DNA of 64,000 bases from Luteococcus peritonei (GCF_039526385.1 NZ_BAAAIX010000033.1:62001-126000), one strand, 5' to 3'; numbered from the stretch's first letter, positions 34,688-43,234 are shown. The notes: generated from the sequence alone by a model not told the origin. Numbers and translations: made by a program.

Positions 34688-35922
34688 CACATCTCCTGGG
34701 TCGTACGCGTGGGCACGGGCAGGATCGCCCGCACCAGGTAGCCGCCCTCGCTGCGGGGCTGGGCCACCAGTTGTCCGTTCATGGCTGCGACGCGCTCCCG
34801 CATCCCGCGCAGCCCGTGGCCGCGCCCGTCGGAAGTCGACGCCTGGCCCAGCCCGTCGTCGCTGATCTCGGCCACCACCAGCGCGGGGGTGTAGCTCAGC
34901 CGCACGGTGCAGGTGGCCTGCGCCCCGGCGTGCTTGAGGAAGTTGGTGACCGCCTCCTGCACCACGCGGTAGACGGTCAGCTCCAGGGTGTGCGGCACCA
35001 CCGGCGGCGTCCCGCTCACCTCGAGGCGCACCCGTTCGCCGGAGCGCGAGACCATCTCGGGGATCTCCTCCAGACCGGGATTGGGGCTGTAGAGCGCGGC
35101 CTGCTCGGTGGGGGCGCGCAGCACCCCGACGATGCGCCGCATCTCGGTGAGCGCCTCGCGACCGGTCTCGGCGATGGTGTCCAGCACCTCGGCGGCCTGC
35201 TCCGGCTTCTTCGCCGCCAGGGCCCGGCCGCCCTCGGCCTGCACGATCATCACCGACAGCGAGTGCGCCACCACGTCGTGCAGCTCGCGGGCGATCTGGG
35301 AACGGACGCTGACCTCGACGGCCCGGGTGGCCTGCTCCCGCTCCGCGAGCTCAAGGGCCCTCCGCTCGGCCTGTGCCAGGGTGCGGGCCCGGCCGGCCTC
35401 CGCCGACTCGCGCACCCGCCGCCCGATGGCGTAGACGCTGACCACCAGCCCGAACATGGTGATGCCCACCAGCACCGCATCGGGCCACGGGAAGGGGGGC
35501 CGCACCGGGGTGCCGTCGGACTCCCAGACGGTGGCCGGCATGAGCCAGCGCGCGGGGCCGAGCACGGCGCCCAGCGCCCCCAGGAAGAGCACCGCGCGGG
35601 AGCGGTGCCCCGGCACCCAACGAGCCACCGAGTAGGCCACCAGTGCCACGGCCGCGATCTGCGGGGTGGGCACCCGGATCACCAGCACGTGCACCAGGCA
35701 GCAGGCCGTGACCACCACCAGCGTGGTCAGCGGCTTGCGCCGGCGCAGCACGAGTGCCAGCGCCATGACCATCCCCAGCGCCACCGAGCGCACCAGCCGG
35801 TCCTCGGTGGCCCCGTAGCCGGCAGAGGCCACCGTCGTGAGCACGAAGAACAGCCCGGCCACGGCCAGGTCGAGCGACCAGGTGGCGTGGCCGAGCTCGT
35901 CGAAGATGCTGCGGCGCTCCAT
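34687..35922 (-). CDS. two-component sensor histidine kinase (HisKA_3 type)
   Basis: A 411-residue membrane kinase. Residues 1-170 hold five or six predicted TM helices with no large external domain. A coiled segment (RTLAQAERRALELAEREQATR) leads to the dimerisation domain with the phospho-acceptor His in QIARELHDVVAHSLSVMIVQ. The ATPase domain shows VVQEAVTNFLKHA (N-box), EISDDGLGQ and GRGHGLRGMRERV (G-boxes). TAGGCT (35930-35935) lies 7 nt before the ATG, so the mRNA is probably leaderless. It forms an operon with the regulator; the signal is unknown. Confidence 0.92.
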   Translation of the reverse strand: MERRSIFDELGHATWSLDLAVAGLFFVLTTVASAGYGATEDRLVRSVALGMVMALALVLRRRKPLTTLVVVTACCLVHVLVIRVPTPQIAAVALVAYSVARWVPGHRSRAVLFLGALGAVLGPARWLMPATVWESDGTPVRPPFPWPDAVLVGITMFGLVVSVYAIGRRVRESAEAGRARTLAQAERRALELAEREQATRAVEVSVRSQIARELHDVVAHSLSVMIVQAEGGRALAAKKPEQAAEVLDTIAETGREALTEMRRIVGVLRAPTEQAALYSPNPGLEEIPEMVSRSGERVRLEVSGTPPVVPHTLELTVYRVVQEAVTNFLKHAGAQATCTVRLSYTPALVVAEISDDGLGQASTSDGRGHGLRGMRERVAAMNGQLVAQPRSEGGYLVRAILPVPTRTTQEM

Positions 35923-36079
35923 TGGCCACAGCCTAGGGTGAGCCGACCGGACCCGGATCCGACCGAGGTCCCGGGCGGGTCGAACCCCGGGCCCGGGACA
36001 GCGGCCCTCTCTGCCGGTGTGCGCGGGGCCCCGAGCAACCAGCAGGGGTGTTAAGACGAAGAAGTTAAACAAACAACCA

Positions 36080-36165
36080 GTGTCACGCGATCACGGGACA
36101 GCGATCCGGGAATGCTGTACCCACAGGGCTGCCGTGGGAGATGCGTGTCACGCGAGGCATGACAC
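36080..36165. repeat. GTGTCACGCGA direct repeat with palindromic second copy
   Basis: GTGTCACGCGA occurs at 36080-36090 and 36145-36155. The second copy is part of an inverted repeat, GTGTCA and TGACAC separated by 9 nt (36145-36165). This could be a regulator-binding site ahead of the downstream hairpin array. No regulator can be named. Confidence 0.5.
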
Positions 36166-36272
36166 CAGCCACGGATCGCCTGATGGAGAGCTGAACTGAT
36201 GCTGATTTCAACTACTTTGCCGACTTGTCCAGAGCCCGGTGCGAGGCGCAGAGTGGAGGCATCGCAGGCGGT

Positions 36273-36465
36273 GCTCGGGGGAGCTCGCCGACGATGGCCC
36301 AACAGCTTCGGGGGAAGCCAACGGGCGGTCCATGCGGCTTCGGGGGAAGCGGCTGGACGACAGCAGGGCACCGCGCGGATCGGGGGATCCGGCAGTGCCG
36401 CGGCCCACGGTCGGGGGATCGACGGGCCGGACAACTGAACCGGGCGGCACGGACATCGGGGGATG
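36273..36465 (+). ncRNA. array of six G-loop mini-hairpins (possible structured RNA)
   Basis: The 8-mer TCGGGGGA occurs six times (36275, 36308, 36340, 36380, 36411, 36456), 31-45 nt apart. Each copy is the core of a small hairpin with loop GGGG and a stem of 4-6 bp. The stems differ but remain paired: GCTC/GAGC, GCTTC/GAAGC twice, CGGATC/GATCCG, CGGTC/GATCG (one G-U) and CATC/GATG. Paired changes argue for a selected structure. A perfect hairpin follows at 36484, as a terminator would. On the other strand the loops would be CCCC. Whether this is an RNA, its strand and its ends are inference. Confidence 0.45.
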
Positions 36466-36483
36466 GCCGCACCGCACAGCCCA

Positions 36484-36512
36484 CGGGCCCGAGGACCACG
36501 TCCTCGGGCCCG
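36484..36512 (+). terminator. perfect hairpin after the mini-hairpin array
   Basis: CGGGCCCGAGGAC and GTCCTCGGGCCCG form a perfect 13-bp stem with a 3-nt loop, 18 nt beyond the sixth mini-hairpin. No complete protein gene ends just upstream on either strand, which suggests that it terminates a non-coding transcript. Confidence 0.65.
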
Positions 36513-36670
36513 AGCCGTTCCCCGGGTGGGAGGTTGAAGCGTTGTGCCCGGGAACCCTCACGGGGCCAGAACCGGTTCCCGGGACTGTCCCAGGCGACCG
36601 GCCGGCGGGTAGTCTCGCCGCAGACCGGGCCGCAGCAGCGGGCCGGGCACCCACCCACGAGGAGGACGCC

Positions 36671-37252
36671 ATGCCCACCGTCGACTGGTCCGCCGGACGC
36701 TGGACCACCGAACCGGTCCGCAGCGAGGTCACCGAGAACGGCCTGCTGGTCGAGGCCCGGGAGGGCTCGGATGCCTGGCGCACCACGTCCTACGGCTTCA
36801 TCCACGACGACGAGCACGCCCTGGTGGCGCCGCTGGGCCAGGAGCAGGCCGTGGAGGTGGACTTCGTGGCCGCCTTCAGCCAGCAGTTCGACCAGGCCGG
36901 GGTCTTCCTGCGCGCCGGCCAGGAGCACTGGGTGAAGGCCGGCGTCGAGTTCGCCGACGGCACCCCGCAGCTCGGCGCCGTGGTCACCAGTCCCTGTTCC
37001 GACTGGTCCGTGGCACCCGTGCCGGACTGGGATGGTCGCACCGTGACGGTGCGCGCCTCCCGCAGTGGCGACGCGGTGACCATCCGTGCCCGCGTCGACG
37101 GCGGGGACTTCCGGCTGGTGCGGGTGGTGCCGATGGATCCCGAGGTGGAACTGGAGGCCGGGCCCTTCACCTGCGCCCCCACCCGCCCCGGGCTCGAGGT
37201 GCTCTTCACGGGATGGCGGCTCACGGAGCCGGACGCCTCGCTGCATCCCTGA
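36671..37252 (+). CDS. DUF1349 domain protein
   Basis: A 193-residue cytoplasmic protein made of one DUF1349 (concanavalin-like beta-sandwich) domain. Family landmarks are DQAGVFLRAGQEHWVKAGVEF, then QLGAVVTS...SDWSV, and the late VRVVPMD. Relatives are widespread, of unknown biochemical role, and may bind a sugar or similar ligand. GAGGAGG lies 6 nt before the ATG, deciding this start over an in-frame opening at 36239 that runs through the hairpin array. Confidence 0.9.
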   Translation: MPTVDWSAGRWTTEPVRSEVTENGLLVEAREGSDAWRTTSYGFIHDDEHALVAPLGQEQAVEVDFVAAFSQQFDQAGVFLRAGQEHWVKAGVEFADGTPQLGAVVTSPCSDWSVAPVPDWDGRTVTVRASRSGDAVTIRARVDGGDFRLVRVVPMDPEVELEAGPFTCAPTRPGLEVLFTGWRLTEPDASLHP

Positions 37253-37511
37253 TCCGCCCTGACCGATGGTCAGCTGTCCACCGGTTGGGATGCTGGCCGA
37301 AGGTACAGAAGTGGTCCACGCGACGGCCGCAAGGGGCCTCCGGGATGGCGAAGAGCGAAGCCACGGCGAAACAATGGCGAGACCCCGGCCATGTCGTGGG
37401 AGCTGGTTCGTTGTCTGAAGACCGGGTGGTACGCCACCGTCGAGGATGGGGCTGCGGTTATCCTGCAAGGGCTCGGGGGAGAAGTCCTCGTCGACCCCTC
37501 AGGAGCGCGTG

Positions 37512-39389
37512 ATGAGTCAGCCGCCGGTGGTGGGCCCGGGCGGTGGCAGTGCTGCCACCGGCTATGCCGCCGTGGCCGCCGGCATCGCCGAGGGGCTGGT
37601 GGACACCGCCTGGCTGGACGACCACCTGGAGCACATCCACTCCCGCGAGGACCTGGCCGACCATCGCCTGATGGTGGTGCTGGCCCTGCTGCTGGACGGC
37701 GGGGACCGCCTGCCGGCTCCCTTGCGCCAGGCCATGGAGCAGGCCGTGCTGGGCTTCCGCTACTGGATGGACGAGCCCGGCACCGATTCGATGGTGCACT
37801 GGAGCGAGAGCCACCAGGTGGCCTTCGCGGTGTGCGAGTACCTGGCCGGCAAGCTGTTCCCGCAGCGCCGCTTCCGCAACGACGGGCGTCGCGGCGAGGT
37901 CAAGGCCGAACGGGCCCGCCAGCGGCTGACCGGCTGGCTGGCCAACCGCTTCCGCCACGGCTTCAGCGAATGGCTCTCCGGCACCTACTACGCCATCGAC
38001 ATCTCGGCCCTCACCCTGCTGGTGGAGCACGCGGAGGACGAGGAGCTGGTGACCCGCGCGAGCATGGTGCTCGACCTGCTCCTGCTGGACCTGGCGCTGC
38101 ACCGCTTCGACGGGCACTTCGTCGCCTCCGCCGGACGGGCCGGTGCCCTGCACAAGGCGCATCCCGATCGCTGCGAGATCGAGCCGGTGGTGGCCAGCGC
38201 CTTCAGCCGCAGCCGCCCCGACTTCGAGCCCACCCGCCCCACCTCGATCTTCCTGGCCCGGCGCCGTTACCGGATCCCCCAGGTGGTGCGCGAGATCGCC
38301 TATGCCCAGGCCGACCACCTGATCACCACCTCCCAGGGTCTGGACCTGCGCGAGGTGCCCACCGAGGTGGCCCGCAACCGCAGGCTTGACCCCGACGAGC
38401 GACGCGATGCCGCACTGGCCCTTTACTGGGGGATGGAGGCCTTCGTCACGCCCGAGGGCATCGGCCCCACCATGGAGGCCTTTACCCGGCTGGACCTGGG
38501 CGAGAACCGCTACCTGGCGCCACTGGCCCCCTTCCGCAAGGTGCGCTCCCGGCGGATGCTGGCGGGGCTGGTGCGCTCGCTCAACCCGGTCACCCAGGGC
38601 GCCTGCCTGCAGCGCGCCGACGTGCAGACCTACCGCACTCCGCACTACCTGCTCAGCTCGGCCCAGCACCACCACCCCGGCAGCTTCGGAGACCAGGAGA
38701 GCATCTGGCAGGCGGCCCTGCCGGGCGGCATCACCGTCTTCTCCACCCATCCCGGCTCCACGCTGCTGGGCAGTGCCTCGCGGCCCACCACCCCCTCGGG
38801 CTGGGTGGGCAACGGGCTGCTTCCCGACGTGGGCCAGCTGCGCAACGTCGCGCTGGTGCTGCACGACCTGCGCGCCCGGCGTGGCTACCTGGAGGGGCGC
38901 CGTCACGAGCTGAGCCACCTGTACTTCCCCGCGGCCCGCTTCGACGAGACCAAGCTGGGCGAGTTCGTGGTGGCCGGACGGCGCGACGACTCCTACTTCG
39001 GCGCGGTGGCGCTGAACCGGATCGAGATGGCCAACGAGGAGGAGCTGGTGCAGCGCGGTCTGGTGACCGGCTGGGCCGTGATGCTGGCCGACCGCTCCGA
39101 CTTCGGCTCGCTGCACCGCTTCGTCGACTACCTCAAGGGCTGCCGGATCGAGCACGTGCGCGACACCCTGGCCTGGACCACCCCGCAGCGTCGCTACGAG
39201 CTCACCTGGGGCGGCGCCTTCGTCGTGGACGGCACCGTGCTGGACACCGACTACGCCCGGCTGCGCAGCGACTGGACCAGTGTGGCCCGCAAGCCCTCGG
39301 TGATCGAGGTCACCGGCCGCACCGGGACCCTGGTGCTGGACTGGAAGCTGGGCCGGCGCAGCCAGGGGCCGGGCGTCCGCAAGGACTGA
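37512..39389 (+). CDS. large conserved protein of unknown function
   Basis: A 625-residue soluble protein without a signal peptide or TM segment. The first half is helical with repeats of paired helices containing many Trp, Tyr and His (FRYWMDEPGTDSMVHWSESHQ, FRHGFSEWLSGTYYAIDIS), resembling an (alpha/alpha) toroid. The second half is strand-rich (HHPGSFGDQESIWQAALPGG onward). This layout recalls heparinase II/III-type lyases or six-hairpin glycosidases, but no catalytic signature can be named, and the resemblance is inference. AGGAGCGCGTG precedes the ATG. It follows the DUF1349 gene after 259 nt that hold no other feature beyond one more TCGGGGGA copy at 37473. Confidence 0.75.
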   Translation: MSQPPVVGPGGGSAATGYAAVAAGIAEGLVDTAWLDDHLEHIHSREDLADHRLMVVLALLLDGGDRLPAPLRQAMEQAVLGFRYWMDEPGTDSMVHWSESHQVAFAVCEYLAGKLFPQRRFRNDGRRGEVKAERARQRLTGWLANRFRHGFSEWLSGTYYAIDISALTLLVEHAEDEELVTRASMVLDLLLLDLALHRFDGHFVASAGRAGALHKAHPDRCEIEPVVASAFSRSRPDFEPTRPTSIFLARRRYRIPQVVREIAYAQADHLITTSQGLDLREVPTEVARNRRLDPDERRDAALALYWGMEAFVTPEGIGPTMEAFTRLDLGENRYLAPLAPFRKVRSRRMLAGLVRSLNPVTQGACLQRADVQTYRTPHYLLSSAQHHHPGSFGDQESIWQAALPGGITVFSTHPGSTLLGSASRPTTPSGWVGNGLLPDVGQLRNVALVLHDLRARRGYLEGRRHELSHLYFPAARFDETKLGEFVVAGRRDDSYFGAVALNRIEMANEEELVQRGLVTGWAVMLADRSDFGSLHRFVDYLKGCRIEHVRDTLAWTTPQRRYELTWGGAFVVDGTVLDTDYARLRSDWTSVARKPSVIEVTGRTGTLVLDWKLGRRSQGPGVRKD

Positions 39390-39460
39390 GCCGCGCTTGC
39401 GGTACCGACCTTGTTCGGAAAGACCGGCTGGCGGGTGACGGCCTCGTCATCTATCGAAAG

Positions 39461-40031
39461 GTGTCCAGTGTCATGGGTCCTGAAATGATCCTCTTGGGGT
39501 GGAGCGTCCTGACTCCAACCCCTCTTGATGGTCCGGGTCTTGGGTCCAGGGGTGGCGTTCTCTCGATCAGCGAGCATGTTCAAGGGCTATGCGCAGGTGC
39601 TGAAGAGTGGCAGGACTGGTTCACTGACGTCGGCGAAGCACGACGGTTTGTTGAAAGCAATGACGAACGAGAATTGCTGCTCTGTGGGCTTTGGGCTGAG
39701 AAATCCCAGGCCAGCCGTCTCGCTGGGCGAGGAGATTCGAACTGGAGGGAAGCCTTTTCAGTTGCCTGCTCGGGGGGGAGCCGAATTCGATATTGACCGA
39801 GTTCTGGGCTACGAGGCAGTTGGTTTGGATGGTCTGTATTACTTCCATTCGTGGAGGTGCTTCTATGATGAGCAAAGCCTGTCGGGCGTGAAAGGATTGC
39901 AGCTCCAAGGCAATGGGCTGTTTGGAAGCTTTTCGGAGGCGATGTCATGCGCGATGTCCATTGAGATGGACAGGCAGTTGGTTAACGAGCCGTGGTTTGT
40001 GCTCTGCTATAGCCGTGGTCGGTCGATCTAG
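39461..40031 (+). pseudogene. frameshifted gene of unknown function in an AT-richer patch
   Basis: Two overlapping frames appear to be halves of one protein. The first, from GTG 39461 (or ATG 39473), reads DWFTDVGEARRFVESNDERE and stops at 39796. The second, in the +1 frame, reads AEFDIDRVLGYEAVGLDGLYYFH through FVLCYSRGRSI to 40031. A run of seven G near 39771-39777 lies where the frames must join. Six G would give one product of about 189 residues. The base composition is clearly less GC-rich than the neighbours. The product is not recognised. A phase-variable tract, a real mutation or a sequencing error are all possible. Confidence 0.55.
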
Positions 40032-40092
40032 AGAATTTGAACACGTGAGGTATATCTCCGCAGGGGTCTGCTGCAGGAATGGGTGACAGTGA

Positions 40093-40292
40093 TTACTCGG
40101 CCTGGTCGGCTGCTGGTCTGGTGAACGTCTCGAACTCGATGAGGTCAACGGTCCAACCTGTGTTGGGCCACTTGTGGTGTTTTCAATCCGAAGAGGTAAG
40201 AGTCCTCTGATCTTGCCCGAAGCGTCGACCGCTACCCGGACGATGAGTCGGAAATAGTCGCCTCCACTGAGGGTGACGGCATGCTGCGGCAC
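40093..40292 (-). pseudogene. relic of an unrecognised gene, frame broken
   Basis: On the minus strand one frame reads SGGDYFRLIVRVAVDASGKI then RGLLPLRIENT, directly after the hemerythrin stop and in the same frame. Near 40165 a different frame takes over, giving KWPNTGWTVDLIEFETFT and RPAADQAE before a TAA at 40093. Both pieces look like real protein and join into about 65 residues if one base is removed. The N-terminus is absent, so this looks like the C-terminal remnant of a longer gene. Neither half alone matches a family that I recognise. Confidence 0.4.
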
Positions 40293-40298
40293 TGACGC

Positions 40299-40847
40299 TC
40301 AGTGGCTGTGCGGGTGGGAGTGCGAGCTGGGACGCTCGCGCACCGGCATCTCGTCGGTGGTCTCCTTGATCCGCTCCTTCTCGTCATGCTCGTGCTCGAT
40401 GTCGTTGGCATGGTCGAAGTCGTGGGTGAGCTGGTTGATCCGCTCCCAGGTGGGGCCGTCGATGCCCACGGCGGCGGCCGGGAAGAGGCCGTTCTCCTCG
40501 TGGTCGATGTGGCGGCGCAGCGCGTCCTCGAAGGCGGGGTACTCGTCCAGATCGCCGTCCATGATGCGCTCCAGCTGCTCGTCGAGGCTGGTGTGCTCGT
40601 CGCACAGCGAGTCGATGGTGGTGGTGTAGTCGGGGTCCTTGCGCATCTCGTGGAAGAGCCCGGCCTCCTCGGCCTTGGTGTGCGGCCACAGCGTGTTGGC
40701 CAGCACCAGCCCGGCCTGGCCAACCTGTGCCAGGTCCTTGGTCTCCACGGCGCGGCCCAGATCGCCGAGCCGGTCGACGACGGTGTAGTGCTCCTCGGAG
40801 AATCGTCCGATCACATCGATGGCGCGGCAGCCGCAGTACTCACACAT
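40299..40847 (-). CDS. hemerythrin HHE domain protein
   Basis: A 182-residue protein with a hemerythrin-like four-helix bundle. Likely iron ligands are His and Glu in FSEEHY, WPHTKAEEAGLF, CDEHTSLDEQLE and RRHIDHEENGLFP. The N-terminus is MCEYCGCRAI, with three Cys common to this actinobacterial group. The last residues are His-rich (SSHSHPHSH), perhaps metal-binding. Possible roles are oxygen, NO or iron sensing. TAGGCT (40854-40859) lies 6 nt before the ATG, indicating a leaderless mRNA. Confidence 0.92.
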   Translation of the reverse strand: MCEYCGCRAIDVIGRFSEEHYTVVDRLGDLGRAVETKDLAQVGQAGLVLANTLWPHTKAEEAGLFHEMRKDPDYTTTIDSLCDEHTSLDEQLERIMDGDLDEYPAFEDALRRHIDHEENGLFPAAAVGIDGPTWERINQLTHDFDHANDIEHEHDEKERIKETTDEMPVRERPSSHSHPHSH

Positions 40848-40899
40848 GGCTCCAGCCTACGCCTGTTTGCCCGGCAAAGGACGTGGAAAATTCAACGGC

Positions 40900-42648
40900 T
40901 CAACGGTGCCGCAGGGCGCGTCGCAGCAGCCGCAGCTTGCGCCACAGCCAGGTGCTGGGCACGGTCTCGGCGGTGCACAGGTATTCCAGCGAGGCGTCGT
41001 GGTGCAGCGTCGCATTGATCTGCTGCAGGCCCCGGCTGCGGCTCAACAGGCCCACCTGGTCGCCCGGCTTGATCGTGGTCTCCAGGTCCGGCACGTAGGT
41101 GACCTGCTTGCCGCGCTTGAGCATGAAGACGAAGGAGGGGATCTTGTTGTCCCGGTCGTCGGGATCGCGCAGCAGGTCGCGCAGCGTCGCGGTGTGGCCG
41201 GACTCCAGCCAGCGCGTCACCGCGGGCGCCTCGTAGTGGTTGATGGTCAGCACCGACGGGATCGGGCTCACATCGCCCACCCGGCGCACCAGCCGGTCGC
41301 GGATCTCGACGGCCTGGTCATTGGGCAGCTCGTGGACGTACTCGATGAAGGCCCAGAAGGTGGGCGCCTGGAGCCGGGCCAGCGACTCGAAGGCCACCAG
41401 GTCGGTGGCGATGAAGACACTGTCCGGCTCGAAGGCCTGCAGCAGGCTGGTGGTGTGGATCGACTTCTGGCGCACCGCCAGGTAGACGTCGGGGTTCACC
41501 AGGCGGGCGTGCGCGGCCATCGACAGGTTGGTGGTGTCGCTCTCCACGCCGGCGATGAAGCCGGAGATGGCGTCGAAGTCCGGCATGCCGTCCTCCGGGT
41601 TGACCTCCAGCACCTCCATGCCGGCCTGGCGCAGGTCGTGCGCCACCTCGTGACCGAAGCGGGAGTCGGCCGAGACCATCCAGCGGCCACTGGCCAGCTC
41701 CTCGTGCAGCGGCGGCAGCTCGGTGCCCGGCTCGGAGAGCAGCCACTGGTGCAGCTGGAAGGTGTCGGGGCGCTGCAGCGCCATCACCAGGTAGGAGCCG
41801 TAGCGGTCGTAGGGGTTGATCACCGCGTCGGGGCTGAAGTCCTCCATCCGCTCCACGTTGGCCCGCTCGGAGCAGCGCGCGATCACCGGTACCTCGGGTC
41901 GCAGCAGGTTGGCCGCTATCACGACGGCGAGGTTCATCTCGTCCTTGTCCGTCATGGCCAGGACGCCCTCGCACATCGGGTGACCCAGACCGGCCAGGCC
42001 CAGCAGCGCGGGATTGGTGGGATCGCCCTCGATGTTGGGCACGTCATTGGCCAGCTGGTCGGAGATCAGCACGTCGAGGCGGCCCGGGTCGGCGTCCACC
42101 ACGACGATGCGACGGCCCTCGTGGTCCAGCGCGGTGGCCAGGGTGCGGCCGGCCTGGCCGTAGCCCACCAGCAGCAGGAAGGGCTCGTGCAGGCCCTTCA
42201 CCTTGGCGCGGAAGCGCTGCAGGGTGACGGCCTTGCGGAAGGCGGGCTCCTGCAGCAGCGCGAACAGCGAGCCGAAGACATAGGCCCAGCCGGTCACCGA
42301 GGCGTAGATGGTGCCGGTGACCCACATCCGCTGGGCCGCGGTGAAGGCGTGCGGGATCTCGCCGAAGCCGATGGTGGTGGCGGTGTAGCTGACGAAGTAG
42401 AAGGCGTCGAAGAGGGTCATCCGCCAGGGCTCGCCGTTCTCGTCGACGCCCGGGATCAGGCTCAGGCCCAACACGCTGATCGAGAAGATGCTGATCAGCA
42501 CGATCAGCGGGAAGCGCATCCGGCGCAGCACCAGAAAGATCGCCTCGGTGGACGGCACGTCCGTGGGGACGTCGACCACCGCCCGTCGCAGGCGCTTGGA
42601 GGCCCGCCACGGGCGGATGACGAGGGGGATGACCGGGCTGGGTGGCAC
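40900..42648 (-). CDS. potassium channel with tandem RCK (TrkA-N) domains
   Basis: A 582-residue two-TM ion channel. TM1 spans about 45-65 and is followed by a pore helix and the filter-like TIGFGE (92-97; TVGYGD in classical channels), then TM2 near 108-132. Two cytoplasmic RCK modules follow. The first has the dinucleotide loop VGYGQAG (about 161-167) with VVVDADPGRL. The second is more degenerate, and a TrkA-C-like domain ends the protein. K+ selectivity is likely but the filter is atypical. The GTG start is uncertain. The gene begins 10 nt after the DUF6394 stop, so both are probably one operon. Confidence 0.88.
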   Translation of the reverse strand: MPPSPVIPLVIRPWRASKRLRRAVVDVPTDVPSTEAIFLVLRRMRFPLIVLISIFSISVLGLSLIPGVDENGEPWRMTLFDAFYFVSYTATTIGFGEIPHAFTAAQRMWVTGTIYASVTGWAYVFGSLFALLQEPAFRKAVTLQRFRAKVKGLHEPFLLLVGYGQAGRTLATALDHEGRRIVVVDADPGRLDVLISDQLANDVPNIEGDPTNPALLGLAGLGHPMCEGVLAMTDKDEMNLAVVIAANLLRPEVPVIARCSERANVERMEDFSPDAVINPYDRYGSYLVMALQRPDTFQLHQWLLSEPGTELPPLHEELASGRWMVSADSRFGHEVAHDLRQAGMEVLEVNPEDGMPDFDAISGFIAGVESDTTNLSMAAHARLVNPDVYLAVRQKSIHTTSLLQAFEPDSVFIATDLVAFESLARLQAPTFWAFIEYVHELPNDQAVEIRDRLVRRVGDVSPIPSVLTINHYEAPAVTRWLESGHTATLRDLLRDPDDRDNKIPSFVFMLKRGKQVTYVPDLETTIKPGDQVGLLSRSRGLQQINATLHHDASLEYLCTAETVPSTWLWRKLRLLRRALRHR

Positions 42649-42658
42649 GGGGGTCGGC

Positions 42659-43045
42659 TCAGCGGCGACGGTAGGAGGCGGTCTCGATGACCAGCAGCAC
42701 CAGGGAGACGATGTTGGCCAGCAGCGCGCCGCCGGACATGGAGACCACCGAGCTCATCATGTGCACCGTCAGGCCCTCGCGGCTCACCTGGGTGGCCCAG
42801 ATGTAGATGGCCGAGGCCGCCATCAGCTGGATCACCGCCACCAGCGAGGTGGCCAGGTGGATCGCGCCGATCTGGGTGCGGTCACCGAACTTCAGCACGG
42901 TGGCGATCAGGTTGATCACCACGGCGGCGTAGAGCTCGTAGATGTTGTGCAGCTCCGGGCGGCCCAGGTCACCGATGAAGAAGCCAAAGTTCATGGTGGC
43001 GGCGAGCAGCACGAAGAAACCGAAGACAACCTTCTCCATGTTCAC
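42659..43045 (-). CDS. DUF6394 four-TM membrane protein
   Basis: A 128-residue integral membrane protein with four predicted helices. FGFFVLLAATMNFGFFIGDL is TM1, and HNIYELYAAVVINLIATVLKFGDRT holds a conserved loop typical of DUF6394. The family often sits beside two-TM potassium channels, as here, so an accessory role is suggested. The GTG at 43045 is preferred to the ATG at 43039 because TAGCCT lies 6 nt upstream of it. Confidence 0.85.
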   Translation of the reverse strand: MNMEKVVFGFFVLLAATMNFGFFIGDLGRPELHNIYELYAAVVINLIATVLKFGDRTQIGAIHLATSLVAVIQLMAASAIYIWATQVSREGLTVHMMSSVVSMSGGALLANIVSLVLLVIETASYRRR

Positions 43046-43051
43046 CCGGCG

Positions 43052-43057
43052 AGGCTA
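43052..43057 (-). promoter_or_regulatory. leaderless -10 hexamer of the DUF6394/K+ channel operon
   Basis: TAGCCT on the minus strand, 6 nt before the GTG at 43045. It places the operon start and decides the start codon. Confidence 0.45.
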
Positions 43058-43234
43058 CCCGCTGGGGTCCTCCCGGACCCAGCGCACCTCAATCCGCCCC
43101 TGAGGTCCGGGGCGCTGCGGGATCCTTCGCCCGCGTCATCCCACGCTCCACGAGAGAGCGTCAGGTGGGTCGGTGCGCCGGGTGGCCCCCGCCACCGGAG
43201 CCTGGCGGGCTGTCGAGGGCAACGGCGTCGGTCC

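Larger units (their letters stand above)
35923..36670. other. long structured intergenic region between a kinase and a DUF1349 gene
   Basis: About 750 nt with no convincing protein gene. From left to right it holds a kinase promoter, a short AT-rich stretch (TTAAGACGAAGAAGTTAAAC), two GTGTCACGCGA repeats, a possible promoter near 36190-36218 (TACTTT hexamer), six similar mini-hairpins, a strong hairpin at 36484 and the DUF1349 leader. The open frame 36199-36438 is low-complexity and follows the repeat, so it was not called. Confidence 0.65.

Noticed and set aside
36199..36438. A 79-residue open frame across the mini-hairpin array
   Set aside because: No domain and no ribosome site. Its apparent content follows the repeats.
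36273..36465. CRISPR array
   Set aside because: Repeats are only 8 identical bases with variable palindromic flanks, and no spacer or cas gene is visible.
36273..36512. Actinobacterial 6C RNA
   Set aside because: That class has two hairpins with six or more C in each loop. Here there are six units and the C-run is five.
39390..40298. Prophage or insertion-sequence remnant
   Set aside because: AT-richer and with broken genes, but no transposase, integrase, terminal repeat or target duplication was found.
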